Assembly: GCF_014384895.1 (NCBI RefSeq)
Contig: NZ_JACRSQ010000021.1
Coordinates: 1-53,074 of the forward strand
DNA from: Bianquea renquensis
GTDB taxonomy: Bacteria; Bacillota; Clostridia; Lachnospirales; Bianqueaceae
Length of the DNA stretch: 53,074 nt
Direction of reading: 5' to 3'
The stretch's first letter is position 1; each line of letters opens with the position of its first letter. The translations under genes and the position numbers were made by a program. Of the stretch, positions 16,002 through 24,533 are shown piece by piece. The notes under the pieces are model-generated. The model had not been told where the DNA came from. It did not search any database and saw only the letters and a program-made list of their open reading frames with translations.

Positions 16002-17399
16002 GCACGCCGGCGAGGCGAAGACGGGCACACGGAGGCAAAATCTCTGCCATCACAGTCGAAACGACCATACCGGCGGGGAAACGTCATGAAAAATGCACGC
16101 CGGCTAGGCGCGCAACGGCTGCGGACAGCGGGCAAAAGGTGGCAAATTCCTCGCCATCACAGTCGAGACGACCATGCCGGCGGAGAAACAGGATGAAAAA
16201 TGCACGCCGGCTAGGCGAGTAACGGCTGCGGTCAGCGGGCACACGCAGCCAAATTCCCCGCCACCACTGTCAAGACGACCATGCTGGCGGGGAAACGTCA
16301 TGAAAAATGCACGCCGGCTTGGCGCGCAACAGCAGGGACCAGCGGGCACACGCAGCCAAATTCCCCGCCATCACCGTAGAAACGATCATGCCGGCGGAGA
16401 AACGTCATGAAAAATGCACGCCGGCTAGGCGAGTAACGGCTGCGGTCAGCGGGCAAAAGGTGGCAAATTCCCTGCCATCACCGTCGAGACGACCATGCCG
16501 GCGGGGAAACAGAATGAAAAATGCACGCCGGCTTGGCGCACAACGGCTGCGGACAGCGGGCACACGCAGCCAAATTCCTCGCCGTCACCGTCAAGACGAT
16601 CATACCGGCGGGGAAATGGAATGAAAAATGCACGCCGGCTTGGCGCGCAACAGCAGGGACCAGCGGGCACACGCAGCCAAATTCCCCGCCATCACCGTCA
16701 AGACGATCATACCGGCGGGGAAATGGAATGAAAAATGCACGCCGGCTTGGCGCGCAACAGCTGCGGTCAGCGGGCATAAGGGGGGCAAATTCCCTGCCAT
16801 CACAGTCGAGACGACCATGCCGGCGGAGAAACGTCATGAAAAATGCACGCCGGCTTGGCGCACAACGGCTGCGGTCAGCGGGCACACAGAAACAAATTCC
16901 TCGCCATCACCGTCGAGACGACCATGCTGGCGGGGAAACAGGATGAAAAATGCACGCCGGCTTGGCGAGTAACAGCAGGGACCAGCGGGCACACGCAGCC
17001 AAATTCCCCGCCATCACCGTCGAAACGATCATGCCGGCCGAGAAACGTCATGAAAAATGCACGCCGGCTTGGCGCGCAACGGCTGTGGCCAGCGGGCACA
17101 CGCAGCCAAATTTCTCGCCGCTACCGTCAAGACGACCATGCCGGCGGAGAAACAGGATGAAAAATGCACGCCGGCTAGGCGCGCAACAGCAGGGACCAGC
17201 GGGCACACGCAGCCAAATTCCCCGCCACCACCGTCGAGACGACCATGCCGGCGGAGAAACGTCATGAAAAATGCACGCCGGTGAGGCGCGCAACAGCAGG
17301 GACCAGCGGGCACACGCAGCCAAATTCCCCGCCATCACCGTCGAAACGATCATGCCGGCGGAGAAACGTCATGAAAAATGCACGCCGGCTAGGCGCGCA
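16001..17399. repeat. Tandem array of 107-bp noncoding repeats, about 13 units
   Basis: Units start with TGCACGCCGG at 16001, 16094, 16201, 16308, 16415, 16522, 16629, 16736, 16844, 16951, 17058, 17165, 17272 and (partial) 17379. Spacing is 107 bp throughout except the first unit (93 bp, diverged) and the one at 16736 (108 bp). Each ends in ATGAAAAA. Units contain GCCGGCG...CGCCGGC and a GC-rich stem (for example GCACGCC/GGCGCGC). Read on the minus strand, that stem is followed by ATTTTTC, so each looks like a small terminator. The period is not a multiple of three, and open frames shift between units, so it does not encode a repeat protein. It fills the gap between convergent transcription units. 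Origin and role unknown. Confidence 0.95.
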
Positions 17400-17489
17400 G
17401 TCTCCCGGCAGGACGATCCTTTTCCCGACACCCTCTTGGTTTTTGTTGAAATCAACATGGATCGCTTTTAGGCCATCCCTTATTTATCC

Positions 17490-17516
17490 TACAGGAAAGT
17501 CCGCCGTCAGGCGGAC
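17490..17516 (-). terminator. Short terminator directly after the fucosidase gene
   Basis: GTCCGCC (17499-17505) and GGCGGAC (17510-17516) form a 7-bp stem with a GTCA loop. On the minus strand TTTCC follows. The hairpin begins at the base after the stop codon. Confidence 0.6.
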
Positions 17517-18878
17517 CTAATTTCGAAGAATCGAAGGTTCTTTGGCCTGCGCCGCTTCATTCTCCCACAGCATTCCCCACTTGTCCACCGGCACGCAGGG
17601 CTCCGCGAACTCAACTTTAACCACCGTGGGCATGGCCGGATCCACCATATCCGGGGTCATATGAATCCAAAAGCACCCATACTTTCCGTCGAAAAATTCT
17701 TGAATTCGTAGCTCCTGACCGCTGGACAGAATGCTAGCTTTTGTATAGGGCGTGTCCACCCCTTTCACCATAATTCCTTCCCGTGGGATCTCGTGTACGA
17801 ACAGATAGAGTCTCTTTCTGTCACGGCTAAATACACTGCCTCCCCCGTAGAACCTCCTGTCGAGCCCCTGCTCCGACTCATAGATGGCTTCTTCATTCTT
17901 TCGGATGAAATCTCCTATCCGAAGAAGGACCTCCTCCTGGCGCTCATCAATGGTTCCATCCTCCCGGGGGCCTATATCCAAAAGCATATTGCCTCCCAGC
18001 GACAGGATATCACAGAACAAGCGCATCACCTGGAGCGGCGACTTATAGTTATTGTCCGATGGGCGGTATCCCCATGACCCGTTGATGGGCGTACAGTATT
18101 CCCACACTCCGGCGCTTGGCCGCGAGCAGGGAATGCGCACCTCCGGCGTCTCCACATCGCTGTACTCCGGCAGCCGTGAGATCACCGTATCTGGATTTGC
18201 CGCCTTGATCATATCATGGGCTCGCTTCTTCTGCCAGTCAAATCCCTTCATCTCAAACATTCCATCGCCCCAGAATACATCCAGTGGACCAAAATTGTGG
18301 ACAACTTCATGGAGCTGCCTGAAGTAGAAATCCATGAACGTCTCCCACGAGCGGACATGATCTTCTGATCGATTTGCCTGCTCAAACGTGCGATTCTTGA
18401 CCTCCGACCACATTTCAACGAAGGCTGTCTTTTTCTGCCTCATCTCCCGGATCTCATCTTTCGTCCTGTCACACAGGACAGACAGATGTTCATCCATAGA
18501 CCAATCCGTATGGGAGTAGTAGAGCCCGACCTTGATTCCCGCTTCCCGCATAGCTTTACAGTAGGGCGTGACAAGGTCGCGCCCAGCAGGAGTCCGCTTT
18601 ACAACGCTCAAATCGTTACACTTCGTATCCCACAGCGCAACCCCGTCATGATGCTTTGCCGTCAGAACCGCATACTTTGCACCGGCCTTCTTAAACAGTT
18701 CCGCCCAGTAGGTTGGGTCATAGTTTTTTGCAGTAAATCCGTCCAGCTGTTTCATATAATCCACATAGCTCATGGACGGATAGGCAAAGGCCCAGGACTC
18801 TTTGGTGCCTTGCACCGCGTAAATTCCCCAGTGGATGAAGATTCCCAACTTCGCTTTTTCAAACCATTCCGGTGTCAT
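17517..18878 (-). CDS. Alpha-L-fucosidase, glycoside hydrolase family 29
   Basis: Hydrolyses terminal alpha-L-fucose from glycans by a retaining mechanism. About 453 residues, slightly short for GH29. Typical motifs are KLGIFIHWGIYAV, KHHDG, VGLYYSHTDWS and an Asp-containing FGPLDVFWGDGMFEM (catalytic nucleophile region), with a C-terminal beta domain. No signal peptide, so it is probably intracellular and acts on imported oligosaccharides. ATG 18878 has GGAG 6 nt upstream. An earlier ATG at 18905 overlaps the previous gene by 11 bp; either way the genes are coupled. Probably under the LacI regulator upstream. Confidence 0.85.
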   Translation of the reverse strand: MTPEWFEKAKLGIFIHWGIYAVQGTKESWAFAYPSMSYVDYMKQLDGFTAKNYDPTYWAELFKKAGAKYAVLTAKHHDGVALWDTKCNDLSVVKRTPAGRDLVTPYCKAMREAGIKVGLYYSHTDWSMDEHLSVLCDRTKDEIREMRQKKTAFVEMWSEVKNRTFEQANRSEDHVRSWETFMDFYFRQLHEVVHNFGPLDVFWGDGMFEMKGFDWQKKRAHDMIKAANPDTVISRLPEYSDVETPEVRIPCSRPSAGVWEYCTPINGSWGYRPSDNNYKSPLQVMRLFCDILSLGGNMLLDIGPREDGTIDERQEEVLLRIGDFIRKNEEAIYESEQGLDRRFYGGGSVFSRDRKRLYLFVHEIPREGIMVKGVDTPYTKASILSSGQELRIQEFFDGKYGCFWIHMTPDMVDPAMPTVVKVEFAEPCVPVDKWGMLWENEAAQAKEPSILRN

Positions 18879-18894
18879 ACCCATCTCCGTTTCC

Positions 18895-20112
18895 CTACCA
18901 TACATACTTCTCAGGGCACAGCATTCCGTCTTCCAGCATCAGCTGGAATTCCTCCCCCATATTCTCCGCCAGCATTTCCGCCGCCGCCGCAAAGGAGAGA
19001 TAGGCCAGCGAAGTGGCAAAATCGTTGGCAAAGAGCGCAAGATAGATCTTTGCATTGTCGGTACAGAAAATCGAGAGCTGCCGCCCTATGGCCGCGAGAG
19101 CCTCCTCCCCGGCCAAGCCGCTTCTGTACGCATTGCACAGTGTCCAGGAGAGGCCAGCCTCATAGCTTCTGGCGTTTTTTGTATGGGGCTGTGTATAATA
19201 TCCAGTCGAATCCTGATTTTTGTATAGCCACTCGCTAAATTCTTTCCACCTGGCATGGAGAAGCTCATAAACCGTTTTGTTTTCATTATAATTGGCGATT
19301 GTCATCTCCTGCGCAGTCAGCTTGTTGGAAGCCTCTTTCACCCCATCCTCCGCCTGCGCGAAACCCGACTCTCGTAAGACACCTTTAGGCTTGATGGCAA
19401 GGCGCTTCTTCATTTCAGGTGAACTGAGGCCCTGCAGGACTCCTGAGCTGGTGTAAAGGATCACTTCGGAGGGGGAGGAATCCCACTCCTTCCACTGGGT
19501 ATTCTTGTAATCAAAAAGCGCCAAATACTCACACGGTGCCACGGCAGCGTCAAAATATTTCGTCTCCCCCGTGGCAGCGGCAAACAGCACTAGCACCTCT
19601 GTAAACAAAGCATTCGCACACCAGTAGGTCCGCATGGGATTGACTTGGTGACTCAAAATCCCCACACCGATTACGCCTTCCTCCGTCGTGTAGGTTTCAA
19701 GAACATAGTCGATATAGCGCCGAACGCTGTCCAGATAGGCCGAATTGCCAGGGTAATCCGGGTACGCCATCACCGTTTCTATAATGGACGCAGCTACCGA
19801 TGCCGCATCCGCCACACAGGAGCAGGCTACCATTCCTTTATCGTCGATGTTATAGCCGTATCCCATATCAAACATGTCCTTCTCATGAACTCCCTGGAAC
19901 TGTAGATAACGGTCGCAACAGGCATGTGCGACCTTCTCTGTCCTGCCCAGGCCGAGAATCTTCCCGGCTTTGAGCATCGCACGGACAGCATACGATTCTT
20001 CAAAGCTCGATTCCATGGTGAGGGCCATTCCGCAATTCCACACCGAATGGGCAGAAAACCAGTTTGTAAATGTAAGCAGTCCTTTTGTTACGACCTTAGG
20101 GTTGATTTTCAT
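18895..20112 (-). CDS. Unrecognised protein, possible alpha/alpha-toroid carbohydrate enzyme
   Basis: A soluble 405-residue protein without signal peptide. I cannot assign a family. It is rich in amphipathic helices with repeated aromatic/small-residue segments (DAASVAASIIETVMAYPDYP, MRTYWCANALFTEVLVLFAAATGETKYFDAA), the general look of six-hairpin glycosidases and lyases, but no catalytic signature is certain. It is the first gene of a promoter-LacI-fucosidase locus and overlaps the fucosidase start, so a role in fucosylated or uronate-containing glycan breakdown is inferred. ATG 20112 follows AAGGAAC. Confidence 0.55.
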   Translation of the reverse strand: MKINPKVVTKGLLTFTNWFSAHSVWNCGMALTMESSFEESYAVRAMLKAGKILGLGRTEKVAHACCDRYLQFQGVHEKDMFDMGYGYNIDDKGMVACSCVADAASVAASIIETVMAYPDYPGNSAYLDSVRRYIDYVLETYTTEEGVIGVGILSHQVNPMRTYWCANALFTEVLVLFAAATGETKYFDAAVAPCEYLALFDYKNTQWKEWDSSPSEVILYTSSGVLQGLSSPEMKKRLAIKPKGVLRESGFAQAEDGVKEASNKLTAQEMTIANYNENKTVYELLHARWKEFSEWLYKNQDSTGYYTQPHTKNARSYEAGLSWTLCNAYRSGLAGEEALAAIGRQLSIFCTDNAKIYLALFANDFATSLAYLSFAAAAEMLAENMGEEFQLMLEDGMLCPEKYVW

Positions 20113-20187
20113 TGTCGTAGTTCCTTTCCAGCTGGGTATTGAGATTTTGTTTCTTTATATTTCTATGCCGTTTCTTAAATGGATTTA

Positions 20188-20216
20188 ACTATATCACACT
20201 TATACAGGGAAGTCAA
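20188..20216 (-). promoter_or_regulatory. Promoter of the fucosidase operon
   Basis: TTGACT (20216-20211) and TATAGT (20193-20188) on the minus strand are 17 bp apart. The -35 overlaps the stop codon of the LacI-type gene. No perfect LacI-type palindrome was found around it. Confidence 0.7.
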
Positions 20217-21280
20217 GCTTTTGTTTCATGGAGCGACTGCACCGTATTTCTCTCCACGATATACGGCTCCAGAGATAGACACATCGGCCTATTGCATGTT
20301 CCACGGATGTCGTCCAAGAGCAGCATTGCCGCCATATGGCCCATCTGTGTCGATTGGACGCAAACGGTAGTCAGCGGCGGCGATGTCATGACGCTGTATG
20401 GACTGTCATCAAACCCAATCACCGAGATATCCTCCGGCACCCGCAGTCCACTCCGCTGAAATCCGCGGAGCAGTCCAAACGCCACCATATCATTAATGGC
20501 CATGACCGCTGACGGGTAGGTGGAACGTGCCATGATCTGCTGCGCCAGCCGCTCTCCGCTCTCCAGCTGGGATCCCTCTTCATAGTCACCAATATCATGC
20601 AATAGGACGTTTTCCTTCTGGATAGGAAGATGATAGGCTTCCATCGCCCTCTGAAACCCAAGAATACGGAGCCTGCGGCTTTCCCGATCGACTTTTAGCC
20701 CCGCATAAACAATATGGTGATGGCCTTGCTCAATGAGATACCGCGTTCCGAGGAAGGCTCCCTTCTCATAATTATACGAGATACAGTTAAAGCGGTTGTT
20801 GGATTGGGGACAGTCTGCAAGCACCACTTTAACACCATGTTGAATCAGCTCTTCCGCTCCTCTATCTAACATTGCGTTATTGTTGGAGGCCGAGATCACA
20901 ATCCCCCTGAACTTCTTTGCAAGCAGACTCCGTATGATACGATCATATCCGCCACGGGGGAATCCGGTGGATGTATCGTAGACCACTACGCTCATGTTTT
21001 CACGTACCATGGAGGATTCAAACCCTTCAATCATGGAGGCGTAAAACGGATTTGCAATTGTTGGCACTAGGATGGCGACCTCACTGTCTTTCGCCCCGCA
21101 CGGCTCCCTCGGAACGGTGTAGTTCATCTCCCTCGCGGTTTTTAAAATTATCTCGCGTACCTGCTGTCGGACGGGATAATCGCTGTTGGATAGTACGCGG
21201 GAAACCGTCGCTGGTGAAAAGCCGCATGCCTTAGCCAAATCCCGGATGGTTACTGAATTTCGAGCGCTTGTATCGCTCAA
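20213..21280 (-). CDS. LacI-family transcriptional regulator
   Basis: A 355-residue LacI/GalR regulator. The N-terminal helix-turn-helix and hinge helix (VTIRDLAKACGFSPATVSRV, about 10-60) are followed by a periplasmic-binding-like sugar sensor (EVAILVPTIANPFYASMIEG, DMVAFGLLRGFQRSG, ISVIGFDDSPYSVMTSPPLTTV). It probably represses the downstream fucosidase pair and responds to a sugar ligand (inference). Start TTG 21280 has GGAG 9 nt upstream. It has its own promoter at 21318-21346. Confidence 0.9.
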   Translation of the reverse strand: MSDTSARNSVTIRDLAKACGFSPATVSRVLSNSDYPVRQQVREIILKTAREMNYTVPREPCGAKDSEVAILVPTIANPFYASMIEGFESSMVRENMSVVVYDTSTGFPRGGYDRIIRSLLAKKFRGIVISASNNNAMLDRGAEELIQHGVKVVLADCPQSNNRFNCISYNYEKGAFLGTRYLIEQGHHHIVYAGLKVDRESRRLRILGFQRAMEAYHLPIQKENVLLHDIGDYEEGSQLESGERLAQQIMARSTYPSAVMAINDMVAFGLLRGFQRSGLRVPEDISVIGFDDSPYSVMTSPPLTTVCVQSTQMGHMAAMLLLDDIRGTCNRPMCLSLEPYIVERNTVQSLHETKA

Positions 21281-21317
21281 TGATCATCTCTCCTTACATG
21301 CTGTTTCTTTTTTGTTT

Positions 21318-21346
21318 ACTATAGCATGGGCGCGTATTTTTGTCAA
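21318..21346 (-). promoter_or_regulatory. Promoter of the LacI-type gene
   Basis: TTGACA (21346-21341) and TATAGT (21323-21318) on the minus strand are 17 bp apart. Confidence 0.75.
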
Positions 21347-21383
21347 CGAGACGCTATTTGTGCCTTATCTCCAAACAGCAAAT

Positions 21384-21414
21384 GACACCGCTAAGCGGCG
21401 ACGCCTGCGGTGTC
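21384..21414 (-). other. Stem-loop downstream of the cobalamin-controlled operon
   Basis: GACACCGC (21384-21391) and GCGGTGTC (21407-21414) are a perfect 8-bp inverted repeat, 84 bp past the CbiC stop. It lacks a T-tract, so it may mark a processed 3' end and not an intrinsic terminator. Confidence 0.4.
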
Positions 21415-21497
21415 TACATAGATTGCAATATGGACAGCTCCATCGTTTCTATCATTTTCTTTTGGGTTTCTATGCCCCTGGATGCCCCGCGGCGGCC

Positions 21498-22154
21498 TTA
21501 CAGCCTTCGCCCCACCGCCTCATATAGCAGGGCATTGCAGATTGCCGCCGCCACGTTGCTGCCGCCTTTTCGCCCTCGGGCTACGATGGCGGATACCCCT
21601 TTCTCCTCCGCCAGCGCCAATATTTCCTCCTTGCTCTCCACCACATTCACAAACCCAACGGGAACTCCGATGATAAGGGACGGGCGCACACCCTTCTCCT
21701 CCATGAGCTGGGCCAGGCGGATCAGTGCGGTAGGGGCATTGCCACAGGCAAAGATGGCCTTGGGGTAGAGGGCAACGGCCTTGTCAATCGCCGCTGTGGC
21801 CCTGGTCGTTCCGTTCTCCCTGGCCATTTCTGCCACATCGGCGTCAGCCATAAAGCAATGGACTTTCCCGCCTACCTGTTCCAGCGCCGGCTTATTAATT
21901 CCGGCCAGCGCCATATTCGTGTCCGTAATAATGACCGGCCTATCCTTCATAGCGGACAGGGCATGGGATACGGCCTGTGGCGTAAAGACAAGATTCTTCG
22001 CATACTCGAAGTCGGCCGTCGTGTGAATGACTCGCTTGACTACGGCTTCATTTTCCTCCGGAATCACGGCTCCCATCTGCCCTAGCTCCCTCGCGATGGT
22101 GGCCATGCTCTCCCGCTCAATATCTGTGGGAAGATGATACTGAAAATGTTTCAT
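21498..22154 (-). CDS. cbiC: Precorrin-8X methylmutase CbiC/CobH
   Basis: Catalyses the 1,5-methyl shift that turns (cobalt-)precorrin-8 into (cobyrinate) hydrogenobyrinate in corrin ring synthesis. It is 218 residues, the family's length. The conserved RVIHTTADFEYA carries the catalytic His; DTNMALAGINKP and IIGVPVGFVNVVESK are family signatures. ATG 22154 overlaps the CbiK stop (ATGA), so it is translationally coupled. It is the last gene of the riboswitch operon. The rest of the corrin pathway is not in this window. Confidence 0.93.
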   Translation of the reverse strand: MKHFQYHLPTDIERESMATIARELGQMGAVIPEENEAVVKRVIHTTADFEYAKNLVFTPQAVSHALSAMKDRPVIITDTNMALAGINKPALEQVGGKVHCFMADADVAEMARENGTTRATAAIDKAVALYPKAIFACGNAPTALIRLAQLMEEKGVRPSLIIGVPVGFVNVVESKEEILALAEEKGVSAIVARGRKGGSNVAAAICNALLYEAVGRRL

Positions 22155-22927
22155 AGATATCTGTCTCCTTTTTGCAGTGTCCGAATATGTTTCTGATACA
22201 GTTCTTGTATTGGCGGCATAGCTCCCAGCCCTTGCAGGACACATTGAACTGCAAGTCCGTCCTCCTCAAAGCGGCGCTTCCAGCTGTCCTCCCCGTCGCC
22301 AGCCATATCGTGGATCGCGTGATCCCCTGCTACCAACATAAGGGGAACCATCCGGAGCGCGGACACATGGAGCTGCGCGCGCACTTCCTCATACGACGGC
22401 CAACCCTCCACCGTCCCGATCAGCACATCCTCGCGCCCCTGCATGTGAAAGATCATCTGTAAAGCCGGATACACCACATTGGCAAAGTGATCCGTGCCAT
22501 GTCCCAGGAACACAAGTGCCTCACCCTCTTTCCGCGGATAGGCCTCACTCAATATGGCGGCCAACTCTCGGAGGTCCTCCGTCGTCGCCAGCAGCGGTAT
22601 GCCAAACTGTAGGGATGCAAATCGCCCTGCATACGCGTCCACTGTCGCCTTCATTTTATCGTACTCGATTCCATATAGCAGGTGCGTCGGCTGTACCAGG
22701 GCATCGGTGATGCCGTCCTCCAACATCTGGTCCAGCGCCTCCTCCAGGCTTGGAATCGAAATTCCCCTGCCCCGGAGGATTCTCCGTATGGTAGGGCTCG
22801 TATAGGCCGTGTATGCCAACGATCCAGGCGTCTCCGCCTTGATCGCCTCCTCCACTGCGCTGATCTGCTGGACTCGCGCCGTCTCCACACTTGACCCAAA
22901 ACTGACGATTACGATTGCCTGTCTCAT
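22151..22927 (-). CDS. cbiK: Sirohydrochlorin cobaltochelatase CbiK
   Basis: Inserts Co2+ into sirohydrochlorin without ATP, the entry to anaerobic B12 synthesis. It is 258 residues, typical for the long CbiK class as against short CbiX. The N-terminus AIVIVSFGSSVETARVQQI, the metal-binding His in FLGHGTDHFANVVYPALQ and LVAGDHAIHDMAGD are the family motifs. No signal peptide, so it is cytoplasmic. It begins 20 nt after the ABC permease and overlaps cbiC. Two CobN-type chelatases in the same operon make its presence notable. Confidence 0.92.
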   Translation of the reverse strand: MRQAIVIVSFGSSVETARVQQISAVEEAIKAETPGSLAYTAYTSPTIRRILRGRGISIPSLEEALDQMLEDGITDALVQPTHLLYGIEYDKMKATVDAYAGRFASLQFGIPLLATTEDLRELAAILSEAYPRKEGEALVFLGHGTDHFANVVYPALQMIFHMQGREDVLIGTVEGWPSYEEVRAQLHVSALRMVPLMLVAGDHAIHDMAGDGEDSWKRRFEEDGLAVQCVLQGLGAMPPIQELYQKHIRTLQKGDRYL

Positions 22928-22947
22928 CTGTACCTCCTCAACATGTC

Positions 22948-23685
22948 TTAAATATTTTTTCGCCTGTTAATGACGGCATTCGCTAGAACCATAAAGACCA
23001 ACGCGTAGAGGGCCAAGATTAGAACGCTCCAAAGGTTAGGGGCTGATCCGTAGGCCATGGATCGAAGCAGCCCGCTAGCGTGGGTCAGCGGAAGGACGTC
23101 AATGATGACCTTAATCGCAGTTGGAATGCGGTCCAGAGGAAAAAAGGTGTTACAGAGAAACGTCATGGGGAGAATGACAAAGGTGGAAAATCTGCTGATG
23201 TCGGAATGGGTGGCGGCCAAGACCGCCGCCAACACCCCCAGCGCCGCGAACACCATTCCATTGAGCAACATCACGAGGAAAAACATGGGGGATATGTGCA
23301 TCGTTGCGCCGAAGGGAATGGAGAGCAGTAAGATCAAACAGCCGCTGTACATTCCCCGCAGCGATCCCCCTAACATCTGCCCCACAATATATTGGGAGAT
23401 GGGCGTCGGCGATATGATGATATGATCAAAGGAATGCTCAAAAAGCCTCTGTACGTTCAGGGAGAGCCCCACCGCGGAAAAGCTTGTGTTCATGGTTGTC
23501 AGTGCAATAATGCCTGGAACTAAAAAATCAATGTACGGGCGGTCCGTCACCGTGGTCGTCGCGCCCAATCCCCACCCCAGGGCGATCATATATAACAGCG
23601 GACTGATAAGCGCCGACGTGGTAATCTTGAACCACTCATATTTAAACTCCACCCATTTCTCCCACAGGACTGTCACAATTCCCAT
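22948..23685 (-). CDS. ABC-2 type transporter permease
   Basis: An integral membrane protein of 245 residues with six hydrophobic segments, of the ABC-2/DrrB-NodJ class (DFLVPGIIALTTMNTSFSAVG, FEHSFDHIIISPTPISQYIVGQ). This class usually exports hydrophobic compounds or polysaccharide. Its start overlaps the ATPase stop by one base (TAATG), so the two form one transporter. Its place between a CobN-like chelatase and CbiK suggests export of a tetrapyrrole, a metal chelate or a by-product (inference). Confidence 0.87.
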   Translation of the reverse strand: MGIVTVLWEKWVEFKYEWFKITTSALISPLLYMIALGWGLGATTTVTDRPYIDFLVPGIIALTTMNTSFSAVGLSLNVQRLFEHSFDHIIISPTPISQYIVGQMLGGSLRGMYSGCLILLLSIPFGATMHISPMFFLVMLLNGMVFAALGVLAAVLAATHSDISRFSTFVILPMTFLCNTFFPLDRIPTAIKVIIDVLPLTHASGLLRSMAYGSAPNLWSVLILALYALVFMVLANAVINRRKNI

Positions 23686-24533
23686 TATACCACCTCCAGG
23701 CCACTGCCTACAATATCTAAAAATACATCTTCCAATGTTGTACTGCGCATATTGAATTTGTTGGTGATGGATTCCGCGTAAGCCAGCGCCTCCTCCTTTG
23801 TGGGAAAGAAAGAGCTCCTGGTCTGACTGCCGTCAAATTCATCCACCGCCACCGGGCCGAGCTGCGATATTAACTCTGCGGGCGTATCCAGCCGAACCAC
23901 CTTTCCCTTATTGATTAGGGCCACCCGCTGACACAAGGATTGCGCCTCCTCGATGTAATGGGTGGTCATCAAAACCGTCAGCCCCTTTTCATTCAGTCGG
24001 CGGAGCAAATCCCACATCTGCCGCCGGGAAGCGGGATCCAAGCCGATGGTCGGCTCATCGAGAATCAAAATTTCTGGATCTGTCAAAAGCGCGCGGCACA
24101 GCATGAGCTTGCGCTTCATACCGCCCGAGAGCTTGCGCACCGTCTTTTTTCTGTGCTCTGTCAGACCACAAAAGTCCAACAATTCCTCCCGGCGCTCCCG
24201 CATGACCGCAAGGGGAATATGATAGAGCCGCGCCTGCCACTCCATCACCTGGTCAAGCGTCATGTCATAGCGCAGTGAATTTTCCTGGGTGATAATCGAC
24301 AGCTTCTTTTTCAAATCTGCTCGCTTTCGTGTCAGCACCTGGTTGTTGATCTGCACTTCCCCGGATGTGGGCAGGAGCAGTGTCACCAGGATTCGAATCA
24401 GCGTTGTCTTGCCGGCCCCGTTGGGCCCCAACAAACCAAAAAACTCCCCTGAATCAATATGAAGGCTCACATCATCCACCGCCTTCACCTGCTGTTTTGG
24501 ATATGTCTTCGAAACATGTATAATATCAATCAT
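23685..24533 (-). CDS. ABC-2 type transporter ATP-binding subunit
   Basis: A DrrA-like ATPase of 282 residues. Walker A GPNGAGKTT (about 36-44), signature KLSGGMKRKL, Walker B EILILDEPTIGLDP and the H-loop MTTHYIEEA are complete. A C-terminal region of about 60 residues follows, as in drug and lipid exporters. The start codon overlaps the CobN stop (ATGA). It powers the permease encoded next. Confidence 0.92.
   Translation of the reverse strand: MIDIIHVSKTYPKQQVKAVDDVSLHIDSGEFFGLLGPNGAGKTTLIRILVTLLLPTSGEVQINNQVLTRKRADLKKKLSIITQENSLRYDMTLDQVMEWQARLYHIPLAVMRERREELLDFCGLTEHRKKTVRKLSGGMKRKLMLCRALLTDPEILILDEPTIGLDPASRRQMWDLLRRLNEKGLTVLMTTHYIEEAQSLCQRVALINKGKVVRLDTPAELISQLGPVAVDEFDGSQTRSSFFPTKEEALAYAESITNKFNMRSTTLEDVFLDIVGSGLEVV

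Noticed and set aside
16001..17399. Possible CRISPR array
   Set aside because: There are no unique spacers: the full 107-bp unit repeats, variation is scattered in blocks, and no cas genes are in the window.
16104..17520. Many overlapping open frames of 66-141 codons on both strands of the repeat array
   Set aside because: They arise from GC-rich repeats, switch frame at every 107-bp unit, end at arbitrary units and resemble no protein; the repeat is better read as noncoding.
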